A stretch of DNA of 61,605 nt, taken from Caedibacter sp. 37-49 (lineage in GTDB: Bacteria > Pseudomonadota > Alphaproteobacteria > Caedimonadales > Caedimonadaceae). The stretch lies in NCBI GenBank assembly GCA_001898725.1, contig MKUV01000032.1, forward strand, positions 1-61,605, in the 5' to 3' direction. The translations under genes and the position numbers were made by a program. The notes beneath the pieces were generated by a model that saw only the letters and a list, made by a program, of their open reading frames with translations, did no database searches and was not told the origin of the DNA. Of the stretch, positions 17,565-26,853 are shown one piece after another; the first letter of the stretch is position 1, and each line of letters begins with the position of its first letter.

Positions 17565-17619
17565 TTAAATCTCAAATCTATTAAAAATCTTTTAGGTAAA
17601 GTTAAAGCAAGATAATATT

Positions 17620-18504
17620 TTGGGATTAAAAGTTCGTAAAGCTGTTTTTCCAGTTGGTGGTCTAGGAACTCGATTCTTACCGGCCACTAAAGCTATGCCT
17701 AAAGAAATGCTTCCTGTCGTTGATAAACCGTTAATTCAGTATGCGGTTGAAGAAGCTGCTGCTGCTGGAATTGAAGAATTTATCTTCGTTACAGGAAGAG
17801 GAAAAACTGCAATTGAAGATCATTTTGATCATTCTTTTGAACTCGAATATACACTTCAACAAAGAGGTAAACAGGAAGAATATCAGTCATTAAGTTCATT
17901 AATAAAACTTCCTGGAAGCATTTCTTATATTCGGCAACAAGAACCTCTTGGGTTAGGTCATGCTGTCTGGTGCGCACGTCATTTAATTGGTAATGAACCT
18001 TTTGCTGTCTTGCTTGCTGATGATTTTATTTATTCTTCGACGCCTTGTCTTAAGCAAATGATAGATGTGTACCAAAGTGGTGTAATGGTTGCGGTTATGA
18101 ACGTTGAATCACGTCATGTGAATCGTTACGGGATCATAGATATTTTAGAAGAATCTCAAAAGCAGATAAAAGTTAAAGCAGTTATCGAAAAACCTTCACC
18201 AGATGAAGCTCCTTCCAACCTTGCTATTATAGGAAGATACATCCTTGATGCAAAAGTTTTTGAACATTTAAGTCGTCAAGAATCTGGAGCTGGTGGAGAA
18301 ATACAACTTACAGATGCACTATCACCAATGATTCATGAAATGCCTTTTTATGGATATCGTTTTGATGGGGTACGTTATGATTGCGGCTCAAAGGGAGGAC
18401 TTTTAGCAGCTAGTATTGCTGTTGCCTTAGCGCGCGATGAGCTTCGAGAAGAAGTAGTAAATGAATTATCAAAAGTTATGCCTCAAAGTATTAACCCAGT
18501 CTAA
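17620..18504 (+). CDS. galU: UTP-glucose-1-phosphate uridylyltransferase
   Basis: Makes UDP-glucose from UTP and glucose-1-phosphate; cytosolic nucleotidyltransferase of 294 residues. The N-terminus KAVFPVGGLGTRFLPATKA is the nucleotide-binding signature, followed by PKEMLPVVDKPLIQYAVEEA. EKPSPDEAPSNLAIIGRY and GEIQLTDAL are the usual later motifs. No ATG is available at the right place and the start is TTG at 17620. The next gene, 13 bases downstream, oxidises the product, so the pair supplies UDP-glucuronate for surface polysaccharide. Confidence 0.95.
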   Translation: MGLKVRKAVFPVGGLGTRFLPATKAMPKEMLPVVDKPLIQYAVEEAAAAGIEEFIFVTGRGKTAIEDHFDHSFELEYTLQQRGKQEEYQSLSSLIKLPGSISYIRQQEPLGLGHAVWCARHLIGNEPFAVLLADDFIYSSTPCLKQMIDVYQSGVMVAVMNVESRHVNRYGIIDILEESQKQIKVKAVIEKPSPDEAPSNLAIIGRYILDAKVFEHLSRQESGAGGEIQLTDALSPMIHEMPFYGYRFDGVRYDCGSKGGLLAASIAVALARDELREEVVNELSKVMPQSINPV

Positions 18505-18517
18505 AGAGGAGTAAAGT

Positions 18518-19861
18518 ATGCGTATTACAATGATTGGTTCAGGATATGTTGGTTTAGTTTCAGGGACATGCTTTGCTGAATTTGGACACGAAGTGACATG
18601 TGTCGATAAAGATGAGAGTAAAATACAATCTCTGTCAAAAGGAATAATTCCTATCTATGAACCTGGGTTAGAAACACTTATAAGAAAAAACGTTGATAAT
18701 AATAGATTGAAATTTACAACAGATATTAAGACTGCAATTGGTACTGCTGATGTAATTTATATTGCTGTAGGCACGCCTAGTCGAAGAGGCGATGGTCATG
18801 CAGATTTATCTTACGTGTATGAAGTAGCTGAAGAAATTGGACGATCTTTAAAAAAACATGCCGTTATTGCCACAAAATCAACTGTTCCTGTAGGAACAGG
18901 GCAGAAAATTATGACGTGTTTAAATAAAATAAACCCACTTTTAGAAACTGATGTTGTTTCAAATCCCGAGTTTTTACGAGAAGGTTCTGCTATTGAAGAT
19001 TTTATGAATCCAGATCGCGTCATTATTGGGGCAAGCTCAGAAAGAGCTAAAGAAATTATGAAAGAACTTTATAGGCCCTTAATTAGCCGAGAAGTACCTG
19101 TTCTCTTTACAAATTTAGAAACAGCAGAACTTATTAAATACGCTTCAAATGCCTTTTTGGCGACTAAAATTGCTTTTATTAATGAAATTGCCGATTTATG
19201 CGAGAAATGTAACGCTGATATTCAATCTGTTTCTAAAGGAATGGGAATGGATAAGCGTATTGGTGAAAAATTTTTACATGCTGGTCCTGGTTACGGAGGA
19301 TCTTGTTTCCCTAAAGATACTTTGGCTCTAACAGCTACAGCTAAAGAATTCCTATCTTCTGTTTCTATTGTCGAAGCAGTTGTACAAAGCAATAATCAAA
19401 GAAAACAATCAATGGCTCATCGGATTATTAAAGCAATGCAAGAAGACATAAATCAAAAAACAATTGCTATTCTTGGAGTTACTTTTAAGCCTAATACTGA
19501 TGATATGCGTGAAAGTCCAAGTTTAGATATTATTCCTGTTTTACAAAGTAAGGGCGCTAAAATAAATATTTTTGATCCCCAAGGACAAAAAGAAGGTATT
19601 AATCTACTACCAGGCGTCAAATGGTGTCAGGATCCTTATGCAGCTATGCAAAATGCAGATTCAGCTGTTATTATTACAGAATGGCCTGAATTCAGTGCTC
19701 TAAACCTTGCGCGCATGAAGGAATCTCTTAAACATCCTTTAATTATTGACCTACGTAATATCTACCAACCAGAAGAAATGGAAAAAGCTGGTTTTACATA
19801 TTATTCGATTGGTCGGACTTCAGTAAGACCTATTATACCTTCTATTATAAAAGCTGCTTAA
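18518..19861 (+). CDS. ugd: UDP-glucose 6-dehydrogenase
   Basis: NAD-dependent oxidation of UDP-glucose to UDP-glucuronate, 447 residues. The Rossmann motif is GSGYVGLVSGTCFAEFGH at the N-terminus. The central domain contains EFLREGSAIEDFMNPDRVIIG, and the catalytic cysteine lies in GYGGSCFPKDT. The C-terminal UDP-binding domain has LGVTFKPNTDDMRESPS. An AAGAGGAG site precedes the ATG. It forms an operon with galU. No glycosyltransferase or epimerase follows in the window, so the end use of UDP-glucuronate is unknown. Confidence 0.95.
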   Translation: MRITMIGSGYVGLVSGTCFAEFGHEVTCVDKDESKIQSLSKGIIPIYEPGLETLIRKNVDNNRLKFTTDIKTAIGTADVIYIAVGTPSRRGDGHADLSYVYEVAEEIGRSLKKHAVIATKSTVPVGTGQKIMTCLNKINPLLETDVVSNPEFLREGSAIEDFMNPDRVIIGASSERAKEIMKELYRPLISREVPVLFTNLETAELIKYASNAFLATKIAFINEIADLCEKCNADIQSVSKGMGMDKRIGEKFLHAGPGYGGSCFPKDTLALTATAKEFLSSVSIVEAVVQSNNQRKQSMAHRIIKAMQEDINQKTIAILGVTFKPNTDDMRESPSLDIIPVLQSKGAKINIFDPQGQKEGINLLPGVKWCQDPYAAMQNADSAVIITEWPEFSALNLARMKESLKHPLIIDLRNIYQPEEMEKAGFTYYSIGRTSVRPIIPSIIKAA

Positions 19862-19864
19862 AAA

Positions 19865-20323
19865 TTAGTTAGCAGAATCTTCTAAAGAAACGCCTTCAAT
19901 AGGTACATTTCGAGAAGAGACATGAGGCTGACTAAAAGAGCTATCGTTTGGAATGTCGCCATTGATACACGTTTGAGCATTGCTGAGGGATTGTTGATAA
20001 TTATTATATTTTACTGTTGTTGCTTGTAAGTACTTAGAAGCTTCTATTAACTCATTACAATTACTTGAAGCTATTCCAAGTGCTTCATGAAAATTTTTCT
20101 GACTTCCTTTTGGCACCTGTGATCGCTTATGCCAAAGTTGTTCAATTTGTTGTTTACATGTAGAAGAAACTTGTTGAAGTGCCTCGTTGGTTAAAGACAA
20201 TGAAGACTGTAATACAGGTTGGTTCTCATGCGAAAGAATTATTTCTTTTTCTTGTTCATAAGAACTACAGCCTGCAAGAAGAATCATTGCTACTAAAGTA
20301 CTTACAGACAAATGAACATACAT
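19865..20323 (-). CDS. Lipoprotein of unknown function
   Basis: A 152-residue protein with a lipoprotein signal peptide: short N-region, hydrophobic core and lipobox LLAGC at about Cys19, followed by SS, which favours outer-membrane sorting. The mature part is Gln/Ser-rich, probably helical, with three cysteines (STCKQ, SNCNE, QTCIN) spaced along the chain. No family recognised. It converges on ugd with 3 bases between the stops and lies downstream of the exported phosphatase gene on the same strand, with about 50 bases between them, so the two may be cotranscribed. Confidence 0.65.
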   Translation of the reverse strand: MYVHLSVSTLVAMILLAGCSSYEQEKEIILSHENQPVLQSSLSLTNEALQQVSSTCKQQIEQLWHKRSQVPKGSQKNFHEALGIASSNCNELIEASKYLQATTVKYNNYQQSLSNAQTCINGDIPNDSSFSQPHVSSRNVPIEGVSLEDSAN

Positions 20324-20374
20324 CTCTGACCTCTTCTTGAATACTAAAATTAAAAAAAGCGTAAATTAAAATTA

Positions 20375-21379
20375 CTAAGATGTAAATTCTTCTTTTTGAA
20401 GGTTAAGCCATTCTGTCCAAGATCTGGAAGAATAACCTTCAGGATCACACACATATTTATAGAATTTTTCAATAACATCAAGCCTTTTCAAAGCTCCTAT
20501 TGTTACCCATTCTTGATATTTTACATGCGGAATTCTTTGAAGATCTCTAACACCTGCTAACGCATGTCTTGCAATAATGTCTTCAAGTTTTACATTTTTT
20601 CCATTTTTAATGATATCATACATCACTAAAAATGTTGTTGTTCTTCCGCTTCCTCCGCGACAATGAAAATGCAACCATGCATTTTTTGGAAGCGATCTAA
20701 TAAATTGTAAAAATTGATCAATAACTTGGTCATCAGGTCGCCATTTATCGAGTACAGGAAATCTTCTATACTCTAATCCTAATTGTTTAATTAATTGCTC
20801 TTCAGTTTCAGTTGTGTCGATATTAAAAGAATCAGGCTCTTTACAAGCGCGGGTTCGTTGAACCTTAGGGAAATAGCAGATCGAGATTTGTTTTAAAGTA
20901 TTGAGATGCTGAAAAAGACTTAATTCAAGTGTATTTACAAAATCATCCGTTTTTCCTTCATTCGCCCAGTTTCTTTTTCCAGACCAACTAATAGCATTTC
21001 CATTAAGAAATCCGTGAGATTCTTTTCTCAAATCAATTATATAAATCTTCCCGTCCATTTGAGATAAAGCAGCGAGAATATTTCTCTTTGAAAACTGTGC
21101 ACTCGCCGATACTTTTAATCCATGATATCCGTGAAAAGAAGGTAATTTCCCATGTGATTTTAAATACTCAGCTTGCTTTTTGCCAGGAACAGGCATTTCT
21201 GATGTTCTAAAATGGCGTGGTAACTTAAAACTATCTTTTGCATCTATAACTAATGAATTATGTTTTACGTAATTTGCAAGATAAGACAAAGGTATAGAAG
21301 AATTTGCAAAATTTGGATAGGATATTAATCCAAGCGTAAATGCTACAAGAAAAGAATAGATTTTTCGAAAAAATAACAT
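20375..21379 (-). CDS. Exported PTP-like phytase / dual-specificity phosphatase
   Basis: Cysteine phosphatase of 334 residues, family of the PTP-like inositol phosphatases. The N-terminus has a signal peptide (MLFFRKIYSFLVAFTLGLIS...). The P-loop is HCRGGSGRTT with nucleophile Cys240 and Arg246, and the general-acid loop contains Asp211 in PVLDKWRPDD. The segment IIDLRKESHGFLNGNAISW is characteristic of PTP-like phytases. All catalytic residues are present. Related proteins act on myo-inositol polyphosphates or phosphotyrosine, and some are secreted virulence factors. With a signal peptide it acts outside the cytosol; host targets are possible but not shown. Confidence 0.85.
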   Translation of the reverse strand: MLFFRKIYSFLVAFTLGLISYPNFANSSIPLSYLANYVKHNSLVIDAKDSFKLPRHFRTSEMPVPGKKQAEYLKSHGKLPSFHGYHGLKVSASAQFSKRNILAALSQMDGKIYIIDLRKESHGFLNGNAISWSGKRNWANEGKTDDFVNTLELSLFQHLNTLKQISICYFPKVQRTRACKEPDSFNIDTTETEEQLIKQLGLEYRRFPVLDKWRPDDQVIDQFLQFIRSLPKNAWLHFHCRGGSGRTTTFLVMYDIIKNGKNVKLEDIIARHALAGVRDLQRIPHVKYQEWVTIGALKRLDVIEKFYKYVCDPEGYSSRSWTEWLNLQKEEFTS

Positions 21380-21466
21380 TTTTATAACCTCAAATAAGAT
21401 TTTTTCCTTATTCTTTACATTTTAAAGTATTTTAACTATTAAAAGTGAATAATAACTTAATGTTGA

Positions 21467-22414
21467 ATGAATTCTATGAGTATCAATCTACTTGAAAAGG
21501 CAGCATACCTCCTGAAACAAGACCATTTAGTAGCTATTCCTACAGAGACTGTTTACGGCTTGGCAGCTAATGCGTTTTCAGATCAAGCAGTTGCTAAAAT
21601 TTACTCTTTTAAAAACCGCCCTACTTTTAATCCTTTAATTATTCATTGTAAGGATTTAAAAATGGCACAGAATTTAGCTAATTTTAATGAAAATGCTTTA
21701 AAGTTAGCGAAAGTATTCTGGCCTGGTCCTTTAACGTTGGTTCTTCCGTTAAAAGAAACTTCTCCCATCTCTAAACTTGCGACCGCTGGTTTAAAGACTA
21801 TAGCCTTAAGAATTCCAGCGCATCCTTTAGCTTTAAAAATTTTAGAATTAGCAGATATTCCTCTTGCAGCGCCAAGTGCTAATCCTTCTGAAACAATAAG
21901 TCCAACAACAGCTTTCCATGTTGAAAATGCATTTAAATCTTCCAATGGACTCTCTTTAATAATCGATGGAGGACCATGCCAAGTAGGACTTGAATCAACG
22001 ATTATTGATTTATCAGAAAATATTCCAAGATTATTGAGACCAGGGAAAATAACAAAAGAAGACTTAAAATCTTTTATAATTGAATTTTCTAATGCGTCAT
22101 TAGAGGCAGATGTAATTAAAGCCCCTGGCCAATTGAAAAGACATTATTCTCCATCAATTCCTTTACAAAAGAATGTGCAACAAGTGAATGAAAGACAAGC
22201 GCTTTTAGCGTTTGGTCACTCTCCCCTCATAGGTGCTAAAAAAACTTTAAATTTAAGTTCTTCAGCCAATTTAATTGAAGCAGCGGCAAATTTTTTCTCA
22301 ATGCTGCATGAACTGGATAGTATTGAATTTGAAAGTATTGCTGTAATGTCAATTCCTCAATATGGAATTGGGATTGCTATTAATGATCGATTGTCGCGAG
22401 CAGCTTCTTCTTAA
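21467..22414 (+). CDS. L-threonylcarbamoyladenylate synthase (Sua5 type)
   Basis: Makes threonylcarbamoyl-AMP for the t6A modification at position 37 of ANN-decoding tRNAs. 315 residues: an N-terminal YrdC domain (VAIPTETVYGLAANA, KIYSFKNRPTFNPLIIH, FWPGPLTLVL, LAAPSANPSETISPT) and a C-terminal Sua5 domain beginning after GQLKRHYSPSIP. The two-domain layout distinguishes it from TsaC. The ATG at 21467 has no strong Shine-Dalgarno; Met4 is an alternative start. It is divergent from the phosphatase gene. Confidence 0.93.
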   Translation: MNSMSINLLEKAAYLLKQDHLVAIPTETVYGLAANAFSDQAVAKIYSFKNRPTFNPLIIHCKDLKMAQNLANFNENALKLAKVFWPGPLTLVLPLKETSPISKLATAGLKTIALRIPAHPLALKILELADIPLAAPSANPSETISPTTAFHVENAFKSSNGLSLIIDGGPCQVGLESTIIDLSENIPRLLRPGKITKEDLKSFIIEFSNASLEADVIKAPGQLKRHYSPSIPLQKNVQQVNERQALLAFGHSPLIGAKKTLNLSSSANLIEAAANFFSMLHELDSIEFESIAVMSIPQYGIGIAINDRLSRAASS

Positions 22415-22564
22415 GGAATAAAAACTAAAATCAGTTTATCAAAAAACTTTCACCAAATAAACATTCCCAAATGGCATTTGGTACTTTAACTATAAATTAT
22501 AAGAGAAAAGATTTTTAGAATGTAGATATAGACTTTAAGTCCTATTATCAGCTATAAATAAAAC

Positions 22565-23392
22565 ATGCTAATTCCATTTGTAAAAATGCACGGTCTAGGG
22601 AATGATTTTGTCATTCTCGAACGCAACCAAATTCCTAGTATGCTTAACAATCAGCATATAAAAATGATTTGTGATCGTCGTTTCGGTATTGGTTGTGATC
22701 AACTTATTGTAACGGAACCTTCCACAACAGCAGATATCTTTATGCGCATTTATAACGCAGATGGAAGTGAAGCAGGTGCTTGTGGAAATGCCACACGGTG
22801 TCTCGGTTATTTATTAACTCAACGTGATCAAAAAAAGAACCATACAATTCAGACAATTAGTGGACATCTTAAAACTGAGACGTTTGGAGATGGGATTGTA
22901 AAAGTTGATTTTGGCCCTCCTAATTTAAACTGGAAAGATATTCCACTTACTGAAGAAGTTGATACATTGAATCTACCAATTGAGCACAATGGTTTAAAAA
23001 ATCCTGTTGCTGTGAGTATCGGCAATCCTCATATGGTCTTTTTTGTTTATGACGTTGAAAGCATTGATTTAGAAAATTTTGGAGCTTATCTAACTCATCA
23101 TCCTTTATACCTAGAAGGTGCAAATGTTGAACTCGTTGAAATTTTAGATGAGCGTACTCTACGTCTAAGAGTCTATGAGAGGGGCGTTGGTATTACACCT
23201 GCGTGTGGTACGGGAGCCGCCGCTAGTGTTGTTGCTGCAAAAGTGCGAGGTTTTATCAAGCCTCCTACTACGGTTATTCTTGATGGGGGTAGACTATTAA
23301 TAGATTACCAAGCAACAGTTACTATGTCTGGTATTGTTAATTTTACTTTTGAAGGTCAATTTAGTTCGATGCTTCTAAAGGATATCGCTTAA
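22565..23392 (+). CDS. dapF: Diaminopimelate epimerase
   Basis: Interconverts LL- and meso-diaminopimelate for lysine and peptidoglycan synthesis. 275 residues in two similar halves. The two catalytic cysteines lie in AGACGNATRC and TPACGTGAAAS. KMHGLGNDFVI at the start and YNADGSEAGACG are diagnostic. Presence of dapF indicates a meso-DAP cell wall. It heads the dapF-mtaB-ftsY run, with 1 base before mtaB. Confidence 0.97.
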   Translation: MLIPFVKMHGLGNDFVILERNQIPSMLNNQHIKMICDRRFGIGCDQLIVTEPSTTADIFMRIYNADGSEAGACGNATRCLGYLLTQRDQKKNHTIQTISGHLKTETFGDGIVKVDFGPPNLNWKDIPLTEEVDTLNLPIEHNGLKNPVAVSIGNPHMVFFVYDVESIDLENFGAYLTHHPLYLEGANVELVEILDERTLRLRVYERGVGITPACGTGAAASVVAAKVRGFIKPPTTVILDGGRLLIDYQATVTMSGIVNFTFEGQFSSMLLKDIA

Positions 23393-23393
23393 A

Positions 23394-24659
23394 ATGAGCC
23401 AACTTGAACCAGAAATTGTAACTTTTGGTTGCCGGCTAAATACATATGAATCTGAAGTTATGCGTGCTCATGCACAAGCACAAGGGCTTAAAAATGCAAT
23501 TATTGTAAACACCTGCTCAGTTACTAATGAAGCTGAAAGACAAGCCAGACAAGCTATTCGTAAAGCACGGAAAGACCATCCACATTCTATGATTATAGTG
23601 ACAGGATGTAGTGTGCAACAAAATCCCGATCTTTATTCACAAATGCCAGAAGTAGACCGTATTCTTGGCAACCATGAAAAAATGCAAGCTGAAAGCTTTT
23701 CTCCCCTACTCTCTTCTCGAATTATTTTGTCAGATATAATGCAAGTGAGAGAAACAGCGACTCATTTGGTCTCGGGTTTTGAGAATCATGTACGCGCTTT
23801 TATTGAAATCCAAAATGGCTGCGACCATCGCTGCACTTTTTGCTCAATTCCTTTCGCGCGCGGACCAAATCGTAGCGTTCCTATTGCAGAAATTGTGCGA
23901 CAGCTTAAACATTTAGTAAATAAAGGATGTAAAGAAATCATTTTTACAGGGGTTGACATTACCGGATATGGAGGAGACCTTCCTGGACAACCTACCTTAG
24001 CGCAAATGATTAAGCGGGTGTTATCGCAAGTTCCAGAAATTAACCGTTTAAGGCTATCTTCCCTAGACCCTGTTGAGATTGACCAGGAACTTATTGATCT
24101 CTTTGGAAAAGAAGAGCGGCTTATGCCTCATGTCCATCTCAGCATACAAGCAGGTGATAATATAATCTTAAAGCGTATGAAAAGAAGACATTTACGAGAG
24201 GATGCTATCAAAATCTGTAAGCGATTAAGAAAAGCCCGTAAAGACATCGCTTTTGGAGCAGATATTATTGCAGGCTTTCCTACAGAAAATGAAGTTATGT
24301 TTCAAAATACCCTTGATATTATTGAAGAATGTAATATTTCTTATCTTCATGTTTTCCCTTATTCTGCACGTCGTGACACACCAGCCGCAAGAATGCCTCA
24401 AGTTGCTAAAGACATCATTAAAAATAGGGCTTCTCAACTTCGAGAGATTGGGAAAAAGAAGCTTAATGAATTTCTTCAAACACAAGTTGATTATTCTCTT
24501 AATGTATTAGTTGAAAGGAACTTCAAAGGTCATACTGACCATTTTGCCCCTGTTCAATTGGAGGGAGCTCAATTAGACGAAAAATGGATTGGAACAATTA
24601 TCCCTGTAAAAATTATTGGATTAACTTCAAGTAAACTTAGAGCAATACCCTATGGCTGA
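23394..24659 (+). CDS. mtaB: tRNA t6A37 methylthiotransferase
   Basis: Radical-SAM enzyme that adds a methylthio group to t6A37 in tRNA. 421 residues. The N-terminal UPF0004 domain shows FGCRLNTYES, NTCSVTNEAERQARQ and VTGCSVQQ, whose cysteines bind the auxiliary cluster. The radical-SAM motif is GCDHRCTFCSIPFARGPNRS. The C-terminus is a short TRAM-like domain. The substrate modification t6A depends on the Sua5 enzyme encoded about 1 kb upstream. It overlaps ftsY by 8 bases. Confidence 0.92.
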   Translation: MSQLEPEIVTFGCRLNTYESEVMRAHAQAQGLKNAIIVNTCSVTNEAERQARQAIRKARKDHPHSMIIVTGCSVQQNPDLYSQMPEVDRILGNHEKMQAESFSPLLSSRIILSDIMQVRETATHLVSGFENHVRAFIEIQNGCDHRCTFCSIPFARGPNRSVPIAEIVRQLKHLVNKGCKEIIFTGVDITGYGGDLPGQPTLAQMIKRVLSQVPEINRLRLSSLDPVEIDQELIDLFGKEERLMPHVHLSIQAGDNIILKRMKRRHLREDAIKICKRLRKARKDIAFGADIIAGFPTENEVMFQNTLDIIEECNISYLHVFPYSARRDTPAARMPQVAKDIIKNRASQLREIGKKKLNEFLQTQVDYSLNVLVERNFKGHTDHFAPVQLEGAQLDEKWIGTIIPVKIIGLTSSKLRAIPYG

Positions 24660-25584
24660 AACACCCACAAATAAAGGATGGTTTTCTAGAATAAAGGAAG
24701 GTCTAAAAAGAACTTCAGGTAAAATTACCGAAGGACTTGAATCAATTCTGATTAAAAAGAAGCTTGATGCAGAAATGCTTCAAGAATTAGAGGATCTTTT
24801 ACTCTCTACTGATTTAGGTATTTTTACGACAAAAAATTTAATACAAACACTTGAAAAAAATAAATTTAACCAAGAAGTGACGATGGAAGAAGTTAAGAAA
24901 TTTTTAGCAGATGAAATTGCAAAAACTATAGCCCCCTTTTCTATTCCTCTTTTGTTAAATGAGAGTTCACATCCTCATGTCATTCTAGTTGTCGGTATTA
25001 ATGGCAGTGGCAAAACCACAACTATTGGGAAATTAGCTCATTCTTGGAAAAAACAAGGAATAAAAGTCCGTCTTGTTGCAGGAGATACATTCCGGGCTGC
25101 TGCTGTTGAACAACTAAAAATATGGGGACAACGTTCAGAGATTCCCGTTGAAATGAGCAAGAATGGCTCTGATCCTGCAGGTTTAATGCATGAAGCTTTA
25201 CAAAAATCTATTCATGAAAAAGATGATGTACTGTTAATTGATACAGCTGGGCGTTTACATAATAAAGACGATTTAATGGCAGAACTTTCAAAAATTATTC
25301 GTGTCTTAAAAAAAGTAAATCCTAATGTACCACACAGCTGTGTCTTAGTTTTAGATGCAACAATTGGACAAAATGCCTTATCGCAAGTTGAAATTTATAA
25401 AAAAATTGCTGAAATTACTGGCTTAATTATTACTAAACTTGATGGAACAGCTAAAGGTGGAATCGTTGTCGCACTTGCAACTAAGTATAACCTTCCTATT
25501 CATGCTATTGGCGTAGGAGAAAATATTGAAGACTTAAAGACTTTTGACCCTCAAGCCTTTGCTAATGGACTCGTAAATATCTAG
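24652..25584 (+). CDS. ftsY: Signal recognition particle receptor FtsY
   Basis: SRP receptor GTPase for cotranslational membrane targeting, 310 residues. After a short basic N-terminus (no long acidic A domain) comes the helical N domain. The G domain follows with GINGSGKTTTIGKLA (G1), GDTFRAAAVEQL, DTAGRLHNK (G3), TKLDGTAKGG (G4) and GVGENIEDLKTFDP. The lack of an A domain is usual in Alphaproteobacteria. The start overlaps mtaB by 8 bases, implying translational coupling. It converges on dksA, whose stop overlaps by 4 bases. Confidence 0.97.
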   Translation: MAETPTNKGWFSRIKEGLKRTSGKITEGLESILIKKKLDAEMLQELEDLLLSTDLGIFTTKNLIQTLEKNKFNQEVTMEEVKKFLADEIAKTIAPFSIPLLLNESSHPHVILVVGINGSGKTTTIGKLAHSWKKQGIKVRLVAGDTFRAAAVEQLKIWGQRSEIPVEMSKNGSDPAGLMHEALQKSIHEKDDVLLIDTAGRLHNKDDLMAELSKIIRVLKKVNPNVPHSCVLVLDATIGQNALSQVEIYKKIAEITGLIITKLDGTAKGGIVVALATKYNLPIHAIGVGENIEDLKTFDPQAFANGLVNI

Positions 25585-26030
25585 TCGTCACGATAAACTT
25601 TTTCTTCTCTTTCATGGCGTTCTTGAGCTTCTAAGCTCAAAGTGGCAATAGGTCTTGCTTCAAGTCTTTGAAGACCTATAGGGTCACCTGTTTCTTCACA
25701 AAATCCATAACTGCCATCATCAATACGCATTAAAGCTTCATCAATTTTATTTATTAATTTTCGCTCTCTATCTCTTGTTCTAAGTTCAATTGCACGATCA
25801 GTTTCTGCCGATGCCCTATCAGCCACATCCGGTTCAGGATGAGTTTCTTCTTGAAGATGTTGAATTGTTTCTACTGAGTCGCGAAGAAGCTCATTTTTCC
25901 ACCCAAGAAGCTTTTGTCTAAAATATTCTAGATGTTCCTGACACATATATACTTCAGATTCTGTAGGTTTATATCCTGGAGACAAAATAATATGTTTGCC
26001 AGTTTTTTCGCTTAACCCAGTTATTGTCAT
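25581..26030 (-). CDS. dksA: DksA/TraR family RNA-polymerase-binding regulator
   Basis: A 149-residue DksA homologue that binds the secondary channel of RNA polymerase and, with ppGpp, adjusts transcription in starvation. The coiled-coil segment is followed by the tip acidic motif DVADRASAETDRA. The zinc-finger region reads YGFCEETGDPIGLQRLEARP, so only one of the four usual cysteines remains; this is the common alphaproteobacterial form. The ending SLEAQERHEREEKVYRDD is highly typical. It has its own upstream AGGAG site. The 540-base gap upstream may contain its promoter. Confidence 0.93.
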   Translation of the reverse strand: MTITGLSEKTGKHIILSPGYKPTESEVYMCQEHLEYFRQKLLGWKNELLRDSVETIQHLQEETHPEPDVADRASAETDRAIELRTRDRERKLINKIDEALMRIDDGSYGFCEETGDPIGLQRLEARPIATLSLEAQERHEREEKVYRDD

Positions 26031-26573
26031 ATTCTCCTCCCATTTAAAACTTTTGTAACTTTATATCATTTTAAAGAATGAGTGAAAATAAATAAAAATA
26101 AAATTCTTCTTTAAATATTTAAGTAATTGATATTCAAGAGAAAAGAAAATTTTTTTGTACATGATTGGCAGTTCTTCTAAGATTTTAAAATCTTTCTGCT
26201 TTGGTTAATTTCTGTGATTTACGTACTTAGCAAGATAATTCACAAATGCTTTTAACGAATAATGCTTAATCCAAAAAAATTAAACGAAATCTCAAATTGT
26301 TCTCAATTACATTTTTGAATCTAAGGCCTAACAGTACTCGCTTTAAAAAAAATATTACATCAACTGATTAGGTGTTCCAAACTATAGTTTTATAACGGAT
26401 TATATGGGACGATAAAGCTATAATACAAATAGATTTAGTTTCTTGTGACAAAGGTAATAAGCAAATTCACGTCTATCTCAACATGAATAGAGAAAATTTT
26501 ATTCAGCTTTTTGATTTACTTTCTCTGGAAAACAGTGCTAGCTAAGAAATGAGACTAAAAATTAGAGAATAAA
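26031..26573. other. Intergenic gap with no clear gene
   Basis: A very AT-rich 543-base stretch without tRNA, repeat or convincing promoter. An open frame without a usable upstream start covers roughly 26396-26545 and reads protein-like (for example IQIDLVSCDKGNKQIHVYL), with the only ATG late at 26484, giving 20 residues. It could be the tail of a decayed gene or a small gene with a start I cannot identify. Confidence 0.4.
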
Positions 26574-26798
26574 ATGGTAAAAGTTACTCATAATACAGTT
26601 TTGCAGCTTGCTGAAAATGATGCCGCTATTGTTTTAAGGGAAGACGGCACCCTCGAAGCTTCAATGCCGGAAATTCATTCAGAAAATGTTCCAGAAAATG
26701 TCTTAACAGGAGCAGCGATTCTGTATGCTTTAAATAATTCAGATATTTGTCAGCTTATATTTAAGAACTTTGCAGAACAATGCAAAAATAAATCATAA
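26574..26798 (+). CDS. Small protein of unknown function
   Basis: A 74-residue soluble, acidic protein with no signal peptide or membrane segment. The composition looks genuinely coding (VTHNTVLQLAENDAAIVLRE; PENVLTGAAILYALNN), with a beta hairpin-like first half and helical second half. No family recognised. The next gene starts 55 bases downstream on the same strand. The start follows TTAGAGAATAAA, a weak site. Confidence 0.5.
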   Translation: MVKVTHNTVLQLAENDAAIVLREDGTLEASMPEIHSENVPENVLTGAAILYALNNSDICQLIFKNFAEQCKNKS

Positions 26799-26853
26799 TT
26801 TTTAAAGTTATTACCTTAAAATAATATTTAACTATTTAGAAATTAATTACTGA

